From assembly GCA_030158665.1 (NCBI GenBank), contig JAOASM010000007.1, positions 62,001 to 126,000 on the forward strand: a DNA stretch of 64,000 nucleotides, given 5' to 3'. The position numbers and the translations under genes were made by a program. The notes beneath the pieces were generated by a model. The model did not search any database and had not been told where the DNA came from. It worked only from the letters and a program-made list of their open reading frames with translations. This DNA comes from Sediminibacterium sp. (GTDB lineage: Bacteria; Bacteroidota; Bacteroidia; Chitinophagales; Chitinophagaceae). The stretch's first letter is position 1; the number at the start of each line of letters is the position of its first letter. Shown here piece after piece: positions 10,190 to 19,544 of the stretch.

Positions 10190-12421
10190 ATGAAAAAAAG
10201 TATTGTATTAGGCTTCTTGATGTTGAGCGTTTTAGTATCATTTGCACAAAAACCAACGAGTGCAGAATTGGCTAGATGGAATCAGCATGCAAAACAAACC
10301 ACGATCATCCGTGACGAATGGGATATACCTCATATTTATGGAAAGACAGATGCAGACGCTGTGTTTGGCTTAATGTATGCTCAATGCGAAGAAAACTTTC
10401 CACAGATTGAAAAGAATTTTTTAGAAATGCTTGGTCGACGTGCCGAAATGGAAGGACCCAAAATGATTTATCAAGATTTGATGATGCAATTGATTCAAGA
10501 TAGTGCAGAAGCGGTGAAGGATTTTGAAAGAAGCCCGCTCTGGTTTAAGCAATTATTAATTGCACACGCAGATGGTATCAATTATTATTTATCTAAACAC
10601 CCGGAAGTTAAACCAGTGGTGCTTAAAAAATTCAAGCCATGGTACCATTTAATGTGGACTGATGGAAGCGTCTCTCCAACAAGGTCTGCAGGCATCACCG
10701 AAAAGCACGTGGAGGCATTTTATGGTCAGCAATTATTTGCGAATAAAAATGCGGTAACAGTAACTGATCCATTCTCTATGCCCAAGTCAATTTTTGAACA
10801 GCCTAACTATGATATGGAAGATAAAACCTTAAAGGGTTCAAATGGTTTTGCGATTGCACCAAAACATAGTGCAAGTGGAAATGCGATGTTGTATATCAAC
10901 CCGCATGTACCCTTTTATTTTAGATCAGAAATGCATATGGTGAGCGAGCAAGGATTAAACGCATATGGGGCAGTAACATGGGGACAGTTCTTTATCTACC
11001 AAGGATTCAATGAACATTGTGGCTGGATGCATACGAGCAGCTATGCAGATGTAGCAGATGTGTATGAAGAGCAAACAGAAAAAATAAACAATGAACTGTT
11101 TTATACTTATGAACAACAAAAAAAGAAAGTTGGTCAACGTAATATCACCATTCAATATACAGACAATGGTATATTAAAAACAACCTCTTTTGATACCTAC
11201 TTCACGCAGCATGGGCCAATCATGGGTATGCAAAAAGGGAAATGGTTGAGCCTACAAGAAAACAACCGATCATTAGATGCATTAATGGAATGTTGGACAA
11301 GAACAAAAGCAAAAAGTTTGACTGATTACAAAAAGGCAATGAGCTTATTAGCTAATAATAGCAATAACACAGTCTATGCAGATGCAGCAGGTAATATCGC
11401 CTACTGGCACGGAAATTTTATGCCTAAGCGCAATCCTAATTATGACTACACGATGCCTGTTGACGGCACCACCAAGGCAACCGACTGGCAGGGTTTACAT
11501 CCATTAAATGAAATTGTACAAAGTATCAATCCTATAAATGGTTGGTTGCAAAATTGTAATGCAACTCCATTTACTGTTGCAGGACAGTATAGCCCTAAAG
11601 CAACCGACTATCCAGCGTATATGGCCCCTGACGGAGAAAACGGAAGAGGTATTACGGCTGTAGCATTACTATCCAAAATTGACAAAATCAATTTAGACGA
11701 ACTCATTGCATTGGGATATAATAAAAAATTAAGTGCCTTTGATATTTTATTGCCTCGTTTTATCACCACCGCAAAATCAGCATCGCTTGCACCGAGAACA
11801 AGAAAAGCCATTGACTATTTAGCCAATTGGGATCATGTTGCAGATACCAATTCAATTGCTACAAGCATTGCGATTGAATGGGCTACAAAATGGGGGGCAG
11901 AGATTCCACCAGCAAGCACTGAAGAAGCTGCAACACATGCCATTGTAAAATACAATCGCATGGACCAAGAAGTGGCTTTTGAAACTAAAATAAAATTATT
12001 GGAAGCCACATTAGACCAATTCGAAAAATGGTATGGCGGATGGGAAATCAAATGGGGGGCGATGAATCGTTATCAAAGAGTTGCGCCAGGTGCAAATTTT
12101 GACGACAGTCAACCAAGCTTGGCAGTGAACCAGGCTTCATCTAGATGGGGCGGTCTGCCTTCTTTTGAAAGTAGACGCTATGCCAATACTACAAAGCGCT
12201 ATGGATACACAGGTAATAGTTTTGTTGCAGCGGTCGAATTTGGAAAAAGACTAAAAGCAAAAACAATTATCACAGGTGGTCAAAGTAGGTTTGCAGAGAG
12301 TCAACATTTTACAGATCAAGCGTATGGATATCTTCATGGACAGTTTAAAACGATCCACTATTATAAAGAAGATGTTTTAGCCAACAAAAAACTAGCATAC
12401 CATCCTGGATTAGCAAGATAA
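10190..12421 (+). CDS. Penicillin acylase family (Ntn-hydrolase) exported acylase
   Basis: 743 residues with a signal peptide (about 1-19, ending SFAQ). The alpha-subunit-like part opens with IIRDEWDIPHIYGKTDADAVFGLMYAQ. The self-cleavage point and N-terminal nucleophile is S217 within LKGSNGFAIAP, followed by beta-subunit features (NPHVPF, HGPIM, a late SRF). Family members hydrolyse N-acyl amides such as beta-lactams, acyl-homoserine lactones and acyl-peptides in the periplasm after removing a linker. The last 61 bases overlap the 3' end of the convergent LuxR-type gene. Substrate not predictable. Confidence 0.88.
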   Translation: MKKSIVLGFLMLSVLVSFAQKPTSAELARWNQHAKQTTIIRDEWDIPHIYGKTDADAVFGLMYAQCEENFPQIEKNFLEMLGRRAEMEGPKMIYQDLMMQLIQDSAEAVKDFERSPLWFKQLLIAHADGINYYLSKHPEVKPVVLKKFKPWYHLMWTDGSVSPTRSAGITEKHVEAFYGQQLFANKNAVTVTDPFSMPKSIFEQPNYDMEDKTLKGSNGFAIAPKHSASGNAMLYINPHVPFYFRSEMHMVSEQGLNAYGAVTWGQFFIYQGFNEHCGWMHTSSYADVADVYEEQTEKINNELFYTYEQQKKKVGQRNITIQYTDNGILKTTSFDTYFTQHGPIMGMQKGKWLSLQENNRSLDALMECWTRTKAKSLTDYKKAMSLLANNSNNTVYADAAGNIAYWHGNFMPKRNPNYDYTMPVDGTTKATDWQGLHPLNEIVQSINPINGWLQNCNATPFTVAGQYSPKATDYPAYMAPDGENGRGITAVALLSKIDKINLDELIALGYNKKLSAFDILLPRFITTAKSASLAPRTRKAIDYLANWDHVADTNSIATSIAIEWATKWGAEIPPASTEEAATHAIVKYNRMDQEVAFETKIKLLEATLDQFEKWYGGWEIKWGAMNRYQRVAPGANFDDSQPSLAVNQASSRWGGLPSFESRRYANTTKRYGYTGNSFVAAVEFGKRLKAKTIITGGQSRFAESQHFTDQAYGYLHGQFKTIHYYKEDVLANKKLAYHPGLAR

Positions 12422-13095
12422 TGTTCATAAAGTTTAGTGATTAAAGCAATTTTAACCAAGCCTGCTACATTTTTCACGGCCAAGGTTTGCATGAGTCTGG
12501 TTCTATGACCTTCTATCGTTCTCTTGCTATGACCAAGCTCTGAAGCAATTTGTTTACTAGATGCTTCTTCGCAGATGCGGATTAAAATATATTTATCATA
12601 TAAGCTTAATGCGTTTACACGTTCTATTAAATTAATTTTATCCATTGCTTGAGTGAGGTTTAAAACACGTTCTGCAGTATGTTGACAAAAATAGACCTTA
12701 CTTTGGCAGGCCATTTCTACCGCTTTATTCCACTCTTGACTAGACATATTTCTTGAAACAATGACATCCACTTCAAGTACAATTAATTGATAAAGTATAA
12801 AATCGGGCGTATCCTCATTCAATAAAATAATAAAAGGAAAAATTTGTTGAAGGGTTTTGATGCTCTTTTTAACAGAAGCTGATTCAAAATCAAACATCGC
12901 ACAATCTATGATTAACAAACCTTCTGACAAGCCCAAATCAAATCCTTTTATTTCGTCTAAGGAGGTGAGCATTCGATATCCATTGCACATAGGATGCGCT
13001 TGGACCAGTTGTCCACATCCCATTGCATAAATTGCTTGTTGATCACATATGAATACTTGTCTTTGATCCTGTTGGTTGAAGTAATTTTTTTGCAT
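12361..13095 (-). CDS. LuxR/GerE-type transcriptional regulator with receiver-like N-terminus
   Basis: 244 residues if started at the ATG at 13095 (MQKNYFNQ); an in-frame ATG six codons upstream (13113) is possible. The N-terminal 120 residues look like a receiver fold (LLIIDCAMFD then FIILLNED), but a standard phospho-acceptor set is not clear. The C-terminal GerE helix-turn-helix is typical: SLYDKYILIRICEEASSKQIASE then TIEGHRTRLMQTLAVKN. The last 20 codons are antisense to the 3' end of the acylase gene, so the C-terminal tail (YLANPGWYASFLL onward) is probably not conserved. Its target is unknown. Confidence 0.8.
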   Translation of the reverse strand: MQKNYFNQQDQRQVFICDQQAIYAMGCGQLVQAHPMCNGYRMLTSLDEIKGFDLGLSEGLLIIDCAMFDFESASVKKSIKTLQQIFPFIILLNEDTPDFILYQLIVLEVDVIVSRNMSSQEWNKAVEMACQSKVYFCQHTAERVLNLTQAMDKINLIERVNALSLYDKYILIRICEEASSKQIASELGHSKRTIEGHRTRLMQTLAVKNVAGLVKIALITKLYEHYLANPGWYASFLLAKTSSL

Positions 13096-13255
13096 GGATA
13101 AAAGAACAACCAATCCGGGTTAATTTATCCTGAATGGATGGATATTACAACAATGGTTGCATTTATTAAGGCATTTACCCCCTTCAAGTAAAGTCTAAAT
13201 AGATAGTTTCATGCTCTAGTCGATAGAATTTACACAGAATGGACTAAATTGCTGC

Positions 13256-13963
13256 ATGCAATTTGAAAAATCTATTACACTTGCCACTTTCTCTCCATTA
13301 TGGTGGCAAAGCATTTTATTAATTAGTGGTAGTATTTTTTTACTAATTCAATTACCTAAGTACATCAAAAAAATTAAGATCAAGCAATACGATTTTTTTA
13401 TTGCTATTTTATTAATGGCCAATTTCATCATTGAACAAACGTATAATTACTATAATGGACTATGGAATATTCAACAAAACATTCCTGCACATTTATGTAG
13501 TATCAGTAATATTTTATGCATTATCTACCTCTTTAATAAAAATCAGTTATTAGGAGAATTTGTATACTACTGGGGTTTATTGGGCGGAATACATGCACTG
13601 CTTACGCCCGAATTTAACACAGGTGTAATTGGCTATAATTTTTACAGCTTCTTTATTGGACATGGTGGATTGTTATTAGTGGTATTGTATATGGTCAAGC
13701 ACAATGGATTTAGACCAAGACCAAAATCTTGGTTAAAAATATTTGGCTACTCACAATACGTAGTACTTGCAGTGGGCGCAATGAATTATGCAATGGGAAC
13801 CAACTATATGTTCTTAAGAGCGCGTCCAACTGCACAAAATCCATTGATCATTGGAGAATGGCCTTTTTATTTAATCACTTTTGAACTGGCTGCCATTTCT
13901 CATTTTTGGTTATTCTATTTGCCCTTTGCTAGAAAAAATAAAAGGGCCGCATTGGCCCTTTAG
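13256..13963 (+). CDS. TIGR02206 (YwaF-like) integral membrane protein
   Basis: 235 residues with about seven hydrophobic segments. Conserved features of the family are visible: PAHLCSISNI in helix 3, a GLLGGIHALLTPEF loop, then FFIGHGGLLLVVLYM and NYAMGTNYMFLRARP. The molecular role of the family is not established. It is divergent from the LuxR-type gene with a 160-base gap. Its 3' end carries a hairpin that acts as terminator for the genes coming from the other side. Confidence 0.82.
   Translation: MQFEKSITLATFSPLWWQSILLISGSIFLLIQLPKYIKKIKIKQYDFFIAILLMANFIIEQTYNYYNGLWNIQQNIPAHLCSISNILCIIYLFNKNQLLGEFVYYWGLLGGIHALLTPEFNTGVIGYNFYSFFIGHGGLLLVVLYMVKHNGFRPRPKSWLKIFGYSQYVVLAVGAMNYAMGTNYMFLRARPTAQNPLIIGEWPFYLITFELAAISHFWLFYLPFARKNKRAALAL
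13929..13961 (-). terminator. Minus-strand terminator embedded in the 3' end of the TIGR02206 gene
   Basis: AAAGGGCC-GCATT-GGCCCTTT (13941-13961) is followed, on the minus strand, by a T-rich run (TTATTTTTTCT). It would end the transcript of the HAD and nucleotide-sugar dehydrogenase genes. The hairpin overlaps the plus-strand stop codon. Confidence 0.7.
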
Positions 13964-13989
13964 TTCAGTTAGATGCGTCAGGTAGATGC

Positions 13990-14331
13990 TTACAGCTCTT
14001 CTATTCTTTTGGCTTTGTCATCAATTACCAAATCAAAATTAGGCTTAACCGCGCCGCCATTAGGACAAAAACCAGTGATTAAATCATTGAACTTACAGCC
14101 CCATTTAGTTAATTGTTCTAAAGTTAAAGGCCTTAAATCTCTTTTTGAACTTTCTCCTCTCCCTGTCCAATAAGTAATATGCCAACCTTCCTCATATAGC
14201 TTATTAATTTTAGCAATATTTTCAAAATTAGGTTCCGCTAATTCATACACTCTTTTGTCCGTGTAGAAACAAATTGTTTCATCGATATCAATTAATGCTT
14301 TTTTGGAACCGAATCTTTTTGACTCTATCAT
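13990..14331 (-). CDS. Small HAD-superfamily phosphatase-like protein
   Basis: 113 residues. HAD motif I is DIDET (D15, D17, T19), motif II is YWTGRG and the last motif is LVIDDKA near the C-terminus. No cap domain is present, so it resembles the small phosphatase-like proteins found in polysaccharide and nucleotide-sugar clusters. It lies 42 bases downstream of a nucleotide-sugar dehydrogenase on the same strand, probably in one transcript. It may dephosphorylate a sugar phosphate; this is inference from context. Confidence 0.75.
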   Translation of the reverse strand: MIESKRFGSKKALIDIDETICFYTDKRVYELAEPNFENIAKINKLYEEGWHITYWTGRGESSKRDLRPLTLEQLTKWGCKFNDLITGFCPNGGAVKPNFDLVIDDKAKRIEEL

Positions 14332-14373
14332 AAGTATGTTTTAAGTAGTGAATGAAAATAGTAAAAATTATGT

Positions 14374-15648
14374 TTACAATCTTGCGGTTACGATGGATCG
14401 ATCTAAAAATGCCTTTGTATCATATACAATAGCGTCTGGACTGCTTTTCAATGCAGCATAATCTAATGCTTTAAAAAAATCATGCGCAACTGCCAGTAAA
14501 ATGACATCATATTTTTGAAGTGCTGTAATCAATTGCACTTGATGTTTTTCAAACACTTCAATCGCATTGGCATAAGGATCAAATGCATCAACTAAAGCAC
14601 CCTGTTCTTTTAATTGATCAATGATGTCAAACACTTTTGAATTTCTGCTATCAGGACAATTTTCTTTGAAGGTGACTCCAAGTACTACAACTTTAGCACC
14701 TTGAATTTGCTTTCCGATACCTGCCAATAATTGTATCAATTTGCGACTTATAAATGAACTCATCTGGTCATTGACCTCACGCCCAGACAAGATCACTTGC
14801 GGATGATACCCAAGTGCTTTTGCTTTATGTGCTAAATAATAAGGATCCACTCCAATGCAATGTCCACCAACTAAACCTGGCTTAAATGGTAAAAAATTCC
14901 ATTTGGTGCTTGCAGCTGCTAAAACCTCATTGGTATCTATTCCCATACGATCAAAAATCAAAGCCAATTCATTCACAAAAGAAATATTGATATCTCTCTG
15001 TGCATTTTCAATTGACTTAGCCGCCTCTGCAACTTTAATTGAAGGAGCAGCATAGGTACCTGCGGTAATGACACTTGCATATAATTGATCAATATACTTA
15101 GCTATTTCGGGCGTAGAGCCTGAAGTAATTTTTTTAATCTTTGTCAATGTATTCACCTTGTCTCCTGGATTGATTCGCTCTGGAGAATAACCGCAATAAA
15201 AATCATGATTCAATTGTAACCCTGATATTTTTTCAAGTACTGGAACGCAATCCTCTTCTGTACATCCTGGATACACCGTACTTTCATAAATTACAATGTC
15301 CCCAGATTTTAATATACCCGCTATCTGAGCCGTTGCGTATAATAAAGGAGACAGGTCTGGTGTCTTATCTGCATTCACTGGCGTAGGGACAGTAACAATG
15401 TATACCGTAGCATTTGCAATGGCAGAAAGTTCATTGGTTAGGACCAAATTATGCGCCTCTTGTATTTGCTCAACTGAACTTTGTAATGTGATATCGTCTC
15501 CTTTTTTCAATGCATCCACCCTTACGCTGTCCAAGTCATACCCAATCACTTGATATTGATTGGAGAAGGCCAATGCCAAAGGTAAGCCCACATAGCCTAG
15601 TCCGATGACGGCAATAATGGGAGGATTGGATGGTGTCAATTGTTGCAT
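14374..15648 (-). CDS. Nucleotide sugar dehydrogenase (UDP-HexNAc/UDP-glucose 6-dehydrogenase family, TviB/WecC type)
   Basis: 424 residues. NAD-binding Rossmann motif GLGYVGLPLA at residues 16-25. The catalytic cysteine is C264 in GGHCIGVDPYYL. Other family marks are YESTVYPGCTEEDC, YSPERINPGD and VLGVTFKENCPDSRNSK. It oxidises C6 of a UDP-sugar to a uronic acid for capsule or exopolysaccharide. The length and the ERINPGD and DPYYLAHKA context fit the TviB/WecC branch better than UDP-glucose dehydrogenase, but this is not decisive. Confidence 0.9.
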   Translation of the reverse strand: MQQLTPSNPPIIAVIGLGYVGLPLALAFSNQYQVIGYDLDSVRVDALKKGDDITLQSSVEQIQEAHNLVLTNELSAIANATVYIVTVPTPVNADKTPDLSPLLYATAQIAGILKSGDIVIYESTVYPGCTEEDCVPVLEKISGLQLNHDFYCGYSPERINPGDKVNTLTKIKKITSGSTPEIAKYIDQLYASVITAGTYAAPSIKVAEAAKSIENAQRDINISFVNELALIFDRMGIDTNEVLAAASTKWNFLPFKPGLVGGHCIGVDPYYLAHKAKALGYHPQVILSGREVNDQMSSFISRKLIQLLAGIGKQIQGAKVVVLGVTFKENCPDSRNSKVFDIIDQLKEQGALVDAFDPYANAIEVFEKHQVQLITALQKYDVILLAVAHDFFKALDYAALKSSPDAIVYDTKAFLDRSIVTARL

Positions 15649-15672
15649 TTGGCACCAAAGTTAATGGAGACC

Positions 15673-16569
15673 TTAATGATGTCCATATTTTTTTTCGCCA
15701 ACGGGAATTGCAATGGTTAATCTATTCTGTGGCGGTGGTAATGGGCAGGTTGCAAATTCAGTAAAAGCACAAGGAGGATTATAAGCTTTATTAAAATCGA
15801 TATAGGTAAAGCCATCGGCATCTGGCTTCTCTAACTCTATAAATCTACCCGACCCATAGGTTGTATTCCCAGAAGTAGCATCTGCAAAAGTCACGAATAA
15901 CCTTTGACCTCCTTCATCTATGGCATCCAATCGATACGTTTTACCATCGATGTCAAACACCAATTGACCCCCATGTTTTTGTGCAGTATTTTGTCCTAGC
16001 ACATTCATGATCATCAACGGATTTTGATCCCGAAGAATCGCTTTTGCTTTAATACGCCATTTGGCATCTACTGGAAATCTTTCAATGCCTTTAAATTCAA
16101 GCAAGGTTTTTGCTTTTAAATTTCTGAATCTAACGCCCACTTTGTCTTCTCTTTGAATCACCACCCAAACAAAATTTCTCCACTCACTAGTATAACTGCC
16201 TTCTGGTGCAGTTAATAAATTAATGCTGCCATTGTTTTCTATGACAACGCCTTCTTTATTTTTAATAGTGATTTTTTCTTTGATTGCATCCTTCCAAAAC
16301 ACTTTTCCATTGTCAAAAACAAAGTCCCCTAAATGCGCTGGAAAATTCGGATGATCATACACTAATTCATTTCCCGATGCTGCTCCAAAACGATTTACTC
16401 CTGGTGTTAACCAAAACAGTCCCTCTAAATTCAGCCAACCATTGGGCTGCTTTAATGCGTCTATTCTTTTTGCATGCCATTGTTCCAGTTCTGTTAGATA
16501 GGTGTTAGACTGCGCAAACATCGATAAGGATAACAGTGTCAAAATAAAAGCGATTGAATATTTTCTCAT
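15673..16569 (-). CDS. DUF1684 domain exported protein
   Basis: 298 residues with a signal peptide (about 1-19, ending SMFAQ). DUF1684 marks are WLNLEGLFWLTPG near the start, then YNPPCAFTEFATCPLPPPQNRL and IPVGEKKY at the C-terminus. Biochemical function is unknown for the family. It lies 24 bases upstream of the nucleotide-sugar dehydrogenase on the same strand. An inverted repeat ATTCGG-N4-CCGAAT sits 14-29 bases upstream of the start in the leader. Confidence 0.85.
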   Translation of the reverse strand: MRKYSIAFILTLLSLSMFAQSNTYLTELEQWHAKRIDALKQPNGWLNLEGLFWLTPGVNRFGAASGNELVYDHPNFPAHLGDFVFDNGKVFWKDAIKEKITIKNKEGVVIENNGSINLLTAPEGSYTSEWRNFVWVVIQREDKVGVRFRNLKAKTLLEFKGIERFPVDAKWRIKAKAILRDQNPLMIMNVLGQNTAQKHGGQLVFDIDGKTYRLDAIDEGGQRLFVTFADATSGNTTYGSGRFIELEKPDADGFTYIDFNKAYNPPCAFTEFATCPLPPPQNRLTIAIPVGEKKYGHH

Positions 16570-16645
16570 TTTATGTAAATTAATTCGGTTTCCCGAATAG
16601 GTTTTGTTTTGTTGATTTATTTGAACTAGAATCAGCTCTCAAAAT

Positions 16646-16665
16646 TAGACAATTTTATTTGTCTA
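16646..16665. promoter_or_regulatory. Perfect inverted repeat TAGACAA-N6-TTGTCTA in a divergent promoter region
   Basis: 7-bp arms around a six-base AT spacer, between the divergent DUF1684 and S41 peptidase genes (77 bases from each start). The geometry suits a dimeric repressor operator; no regulator is identified. Confidence 0.45.
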
Positions 16666-16741
16666 CCAAATTAGTAGAGATTAATTTTTTCTTAGCGTTA
16701 ACAATAGTTTAATTAAATTTACGCTGAAACATTTTAAGCAC

Positions 16742-18145
16742 ATGAAAAAGTTACTATTTATCTTGATATGCTCTGCTGGATTCTTAGCTTGTAAAAAAGA
16801 AACAGCTGCTCCTAAAACTACAACACCAACTACTACTACTCCGACCAATCCTAATTTGGCAGCCAATACTTGGATTCACGAAGTGATGAGTTATTATTAT
16901 TTATGGAATAGCAATATGCCAAGCCTTGCTAGCTCTAATACAACTGCTAAACCAACTGATTATTTTTATACATTGTTAAATGATTATGGAAAAACAGATC
17001 GCTTTTCATGGATCGATGAAAGTTATACCAATTTGCAAAATCAACTAAATGGTGTAAGCACCGTTTTAGGTATTAAGAACAATGCTTTTTATACAGATGA
17101 TTCTAAAACCAGTATTGCATTTGTGCTTGCCTATGTATTAAAAGGAAGTCCTGCAGAAAAAGCAGGATTAAAAAGAGGCGATATTATTTTAAAAGTAGAT
17201 GACCAGACCATTACTAGCACAAACTATACCACCATCTTGTCCAACCAAACTTTAAAACTTGGATTGGGTGATTTTTCGAATGGCGCATTCGTTTCAAATG
17301 GCAGATCCGTTTCTGTGACAAAAGTGGAATTACAAACAAATCCAATTTTAGCTGACACCATCATTTCTTGGTCTGGCAAAAAAGTAGGTTACCTTGCTTA
17401 CAGTCAATTTCTAACTAGTTTTGACGATAGCTTAAGAGCCATATTCGGACGTTTTAAATCAGCAGGGGTCAATGAGCTAGTTTTAGACTTTAGATACAAT
17501 GGTGGCGGTTATGTGGTGTCTTCTGATTTAATTACCAACTTAACTGTTAAAGATGCAGCTGCTAAGGTGGGTAAGTTGATGAATAAAAAGGTATACAACG
17601 GAACTTATACCGCTTATCTTGAAAGAACCTCTGGCGCTAGTGCGTTCGAAACCTTGTTTAAATCAGAGCCTAACAATCTTGGTACACTTAATCGTGTATT
17701 TGTATTAACAGCGGGTAATACAGCATCTGCAAGTGAATTGGTGATCAATAATTTAAAACCCTTTATGGATGTGATCTTGATTGGGGAAAACACCTATGGT
17801 AAGAACGTGGGATCATTCACAATCACTGATCCAAACAAGCGATGGGACTATGGACTCCAACCAATCACTTTCCTTACCACTAATGCTATTGGGGAATCCA
17901 ACTATGGTACTGTCAATGGATTTACACCTAATTATATCCTTGCAGACAATGTCTTACCCTATAAAACTTTGGGGAATCCAAGTGAGACCTATTTTAGTAA
18001 AGCATTGAGTATTATAGGTGGTGTTGCCTATCAAGCAAGTTCTACAGAGACAATTAAAAAATATACCCGAACTTTGGCAAGTAAGGAATCTTTTTCTGAC
18101 AACAAATGGTTAGACAGAAAAGAGATGTGGATGGACCCTAAATAA
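16742..18145 (+). CDS. S41 family (C-terminal processing type) peptidase, lipoprotein
   Basis: 467 residues. Lipoprotein signal with lipobox LACKK (Cys17) and a Thr/Pro-rich linker, so it is anchored to a membrane. PDZ-like region about 125-190 (GSPAEKAGLKRGDIILKV). Protease core has FRYNGGGYV and the catalytic-serine motif NTASASELV around residues 327-333. It is likely an envelope protease that recognises C-termini. The asparaginase-like gene follows after only 6 bases. Confidence 0.88.
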   Translation: MKKLLFILICSAGFLACKKETAAPKTTTPTTTTPTNPNLAANTWIHEVMSYYYLWNSNMPSLASSNTTAKPTDYFYTLLNDYGKTDRFSWIDESYTNLQNQLNGVSTVLGIKNNAFYTDDSKTSIAFVLAYVLKGSPAEKAGLKRGDIILKVDDQTITSTNYTTILSNQTLKLGLGDFSNGAFVSNGRSVSVTKVELQTNPILADTIISWSGKKVGYLAYSQFLTSFDDSLRAIFGRFKSAGVNELVLDFRYNGGGYVVSSDLITNLTVKDAAAKVGKLMNKKVYNGTYTAYLERTSGASAFETLFKSEPNNLGTLNRVFVLTAGNTASASELVINNLKPFMDVILIGENTYGKNVGSFTITDPNKRWDYGLQPITFLTTNAIGESNYGTVNGFTPNYILADNVLPYKTLGNPSETYFSKALSIIGGVAYQASSTETIKKYTRTLASKESFSDNKWLDRKEMWMDPK

Positions 18146-18151
18146 TAATGT

Positions 18152-18643
18152 ATGAGTTTAAGTATACAAGTTTTTGTAACAGGTGGCACATTTGATAAAG
18201 AATACAATGAGTTAAATGGTAATCTTTATTTTAAAGAAACGCATTTACATGAAATGCTTAGTTTAGGTAGGAGTAAATTGAATTTATCCATAGACGCTTT
18301 AATGATGAAAGATAGCCTAGACTTTGTGGAAGCAGATCGTGCACTCATTGCATCAGCATGTAATGCAACCACTGCTCAAAAGATTTTAATTACACACGGC
18401 ACAGATACCATGACCACTACTGCTTTGTATTTGCAAAAATCTTGTCCCAATAAAACCATTGTACTCACCGGTGCTATGATTCCTTATAAGTTTGGTAGTT
18501 CTGACGGATTGTTCAATTTGGGCAGTGCACTTGCGTTTACACAGGTATTGCCAGCAGGTGTATACATTGCCATGAACGGAAAATATTTTGAAGCAGACAA
18601 GGTCAGGAAAAACACAGAGAAGGGCGAATTTGAATCTATCTAA
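18152..18643 (+). CDS. Asparaginase N-domain protein (single domain)
   Basis: 163 residues, about half of a normal L-asparaginase. The first catalytic motif TGGTFDK and the second HGTDTM are present, and the frame stops after the N-terminal alpha/beta domain, so the C-terminal domain that completes the tetramer interface is missing. No signal peptide. There is no sign of a frameshift: downstream sequence runs straight into the convergent DUF3050 gene. Short asparaginase-domain proteins occur in Bacteroidota; activity is uncertain. Confidence 0.8.
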   Translation: MSLSIQVFVTGGTFDKEYNELNGNLYFKETHLHEMLSLGRSKLNLSIDALMMKDSLDFVEADRALIASACNATTAQKILITHGTDTMTTTALYLQKSCPNKTIVLTGAMIPYKFGSSDGLFNLGSALAFTQVLPAGVYIAMNGKYFEADKVRKNTEKGEFESI

Positions 18644-18662
18644 ATAGCAATCCTCTTTTGTA

Positions 18663-19421
18663 TTAAGCTGTTACTGCATCCCAAAGTTTTGCACGTATTT
18701 GTAAAGCCTCTATAGAAGCATGTTCTGCCTCCTTCCACTTTACCTCGTCGTCTCCACAAAGCTCTGCAACCATTTCTAAAGCAAGATGACTATGGTGTCC
18801 TCCATCTACTTCAATATGTCTTTCGATATAATATTTAAAGATGGATACTTTTTCCGGTGATTCTGCCACTAACTTTTCAAGCAAACGCGTAAACATGTCT
18901 GGGATTAAGTCCTCTCTGCCAAAAGTAAACACAGCTGCTTGAACATGTGCAGGCGCATGGCTGACGATCTTAAATGTGAAATTTAAAAAATCTTTGATAG
19001 ATGCTGGACAGTCAAGTTGCTTAATTGCCGCTTCTATACTAGTACCTGATTGAAGGGCTTGCAGCAATCCTACAATGGCATTGGTGGATGCACCCATTTG
19101 ACGCATTGCTTGTTGATACAATTCAAAATGGCTAATACGATTGTCAAATTCATCCACGTCCGATTCTTCACCTAAAACAATTTCATTGATCAAATACCTC
19201 GTATTAGCAGAGCCTACAGGCACCCATGGTGTTTGGACACAGGTTAATTTTTGTTGTAAAGACTTCAATAAGCTCATGAAATCCCACACTGCAAAAACAT
19301 GTACTTCTGCAAATTTTTGTAGTGCTTCCAATGTTTGAATCTGGTGGTATACTGGATGTTGTAATAAACTTACTCGACTAGGCTCAATCGCGTCTTTTAA
19401 TCTGTCAATAGATGGGTTCAT
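18663..19421 (-). CDS. DUF3050 protein (heme-oxygenase-like fold)
   Basis: 252 residues from the ATG at 19421 (MNPSIDRLKD). An upstream ATG at 19469 would add 16 residues, but a TAACTTTG promoter element (19446 to 19439) lies between the two, so the shorter start is preferred. Helical all through; family marks include LEALQKFAEVHVFAVWDFMSLLK, TPWVPVG and ERHIEVDGGHHSHLA with likely metal-binding His and Glu. DUF3050 proteins share the heme-oxygenase-like diiron fold; no substrate is known. Confidence 0.85.
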   Translation of the reverse strand: MNPSIDRLKDAIEPSRVSLLQHPVYHQIQTLEALQKFAEVHVFAVWDFMSLLKSLQQKLTCVQTPWVPVGSANTRYLINEIVLGEESDVDEFDNRISHFELYQQAMRQMGASTNAIVGLLQALQSGTSIEAAIKQLDCPASIKDFLNFTFKIVSHAPAHVQAAVFTFGREDLIPDMFTRLLEKLVAESPEKVSIFKYYIERHIEVDGGHHSHLALEMVAELCGDDEVKWKEAEHASIEALQIRAKLWDAVTA

Positions 19422-19438
19422 AGCAATGTTTGTGGGCG

Positions 19439-19469
19439 CAAAGTTAATTAAATATGAAATCATGCGCAA
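19439..19469 (-). promoter_or_regulatory. Candidate promoter of the DUF3050 gene
   Basis: On the minus strand: TTG (19469-19467), a 20-base spacer and a perfect TAnnTTTG element, TAACTTTG (19446-19439), 18 bases from the start codon at 19421. Confidence 0.6.
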
Positions 19470-19544
19470 TGCTGTTTAAATAATAATACTTTAGTACCTT
19501 AATGTTTAAACTATTTAATGTTTTAACAGACAAAAGCTTTACTT

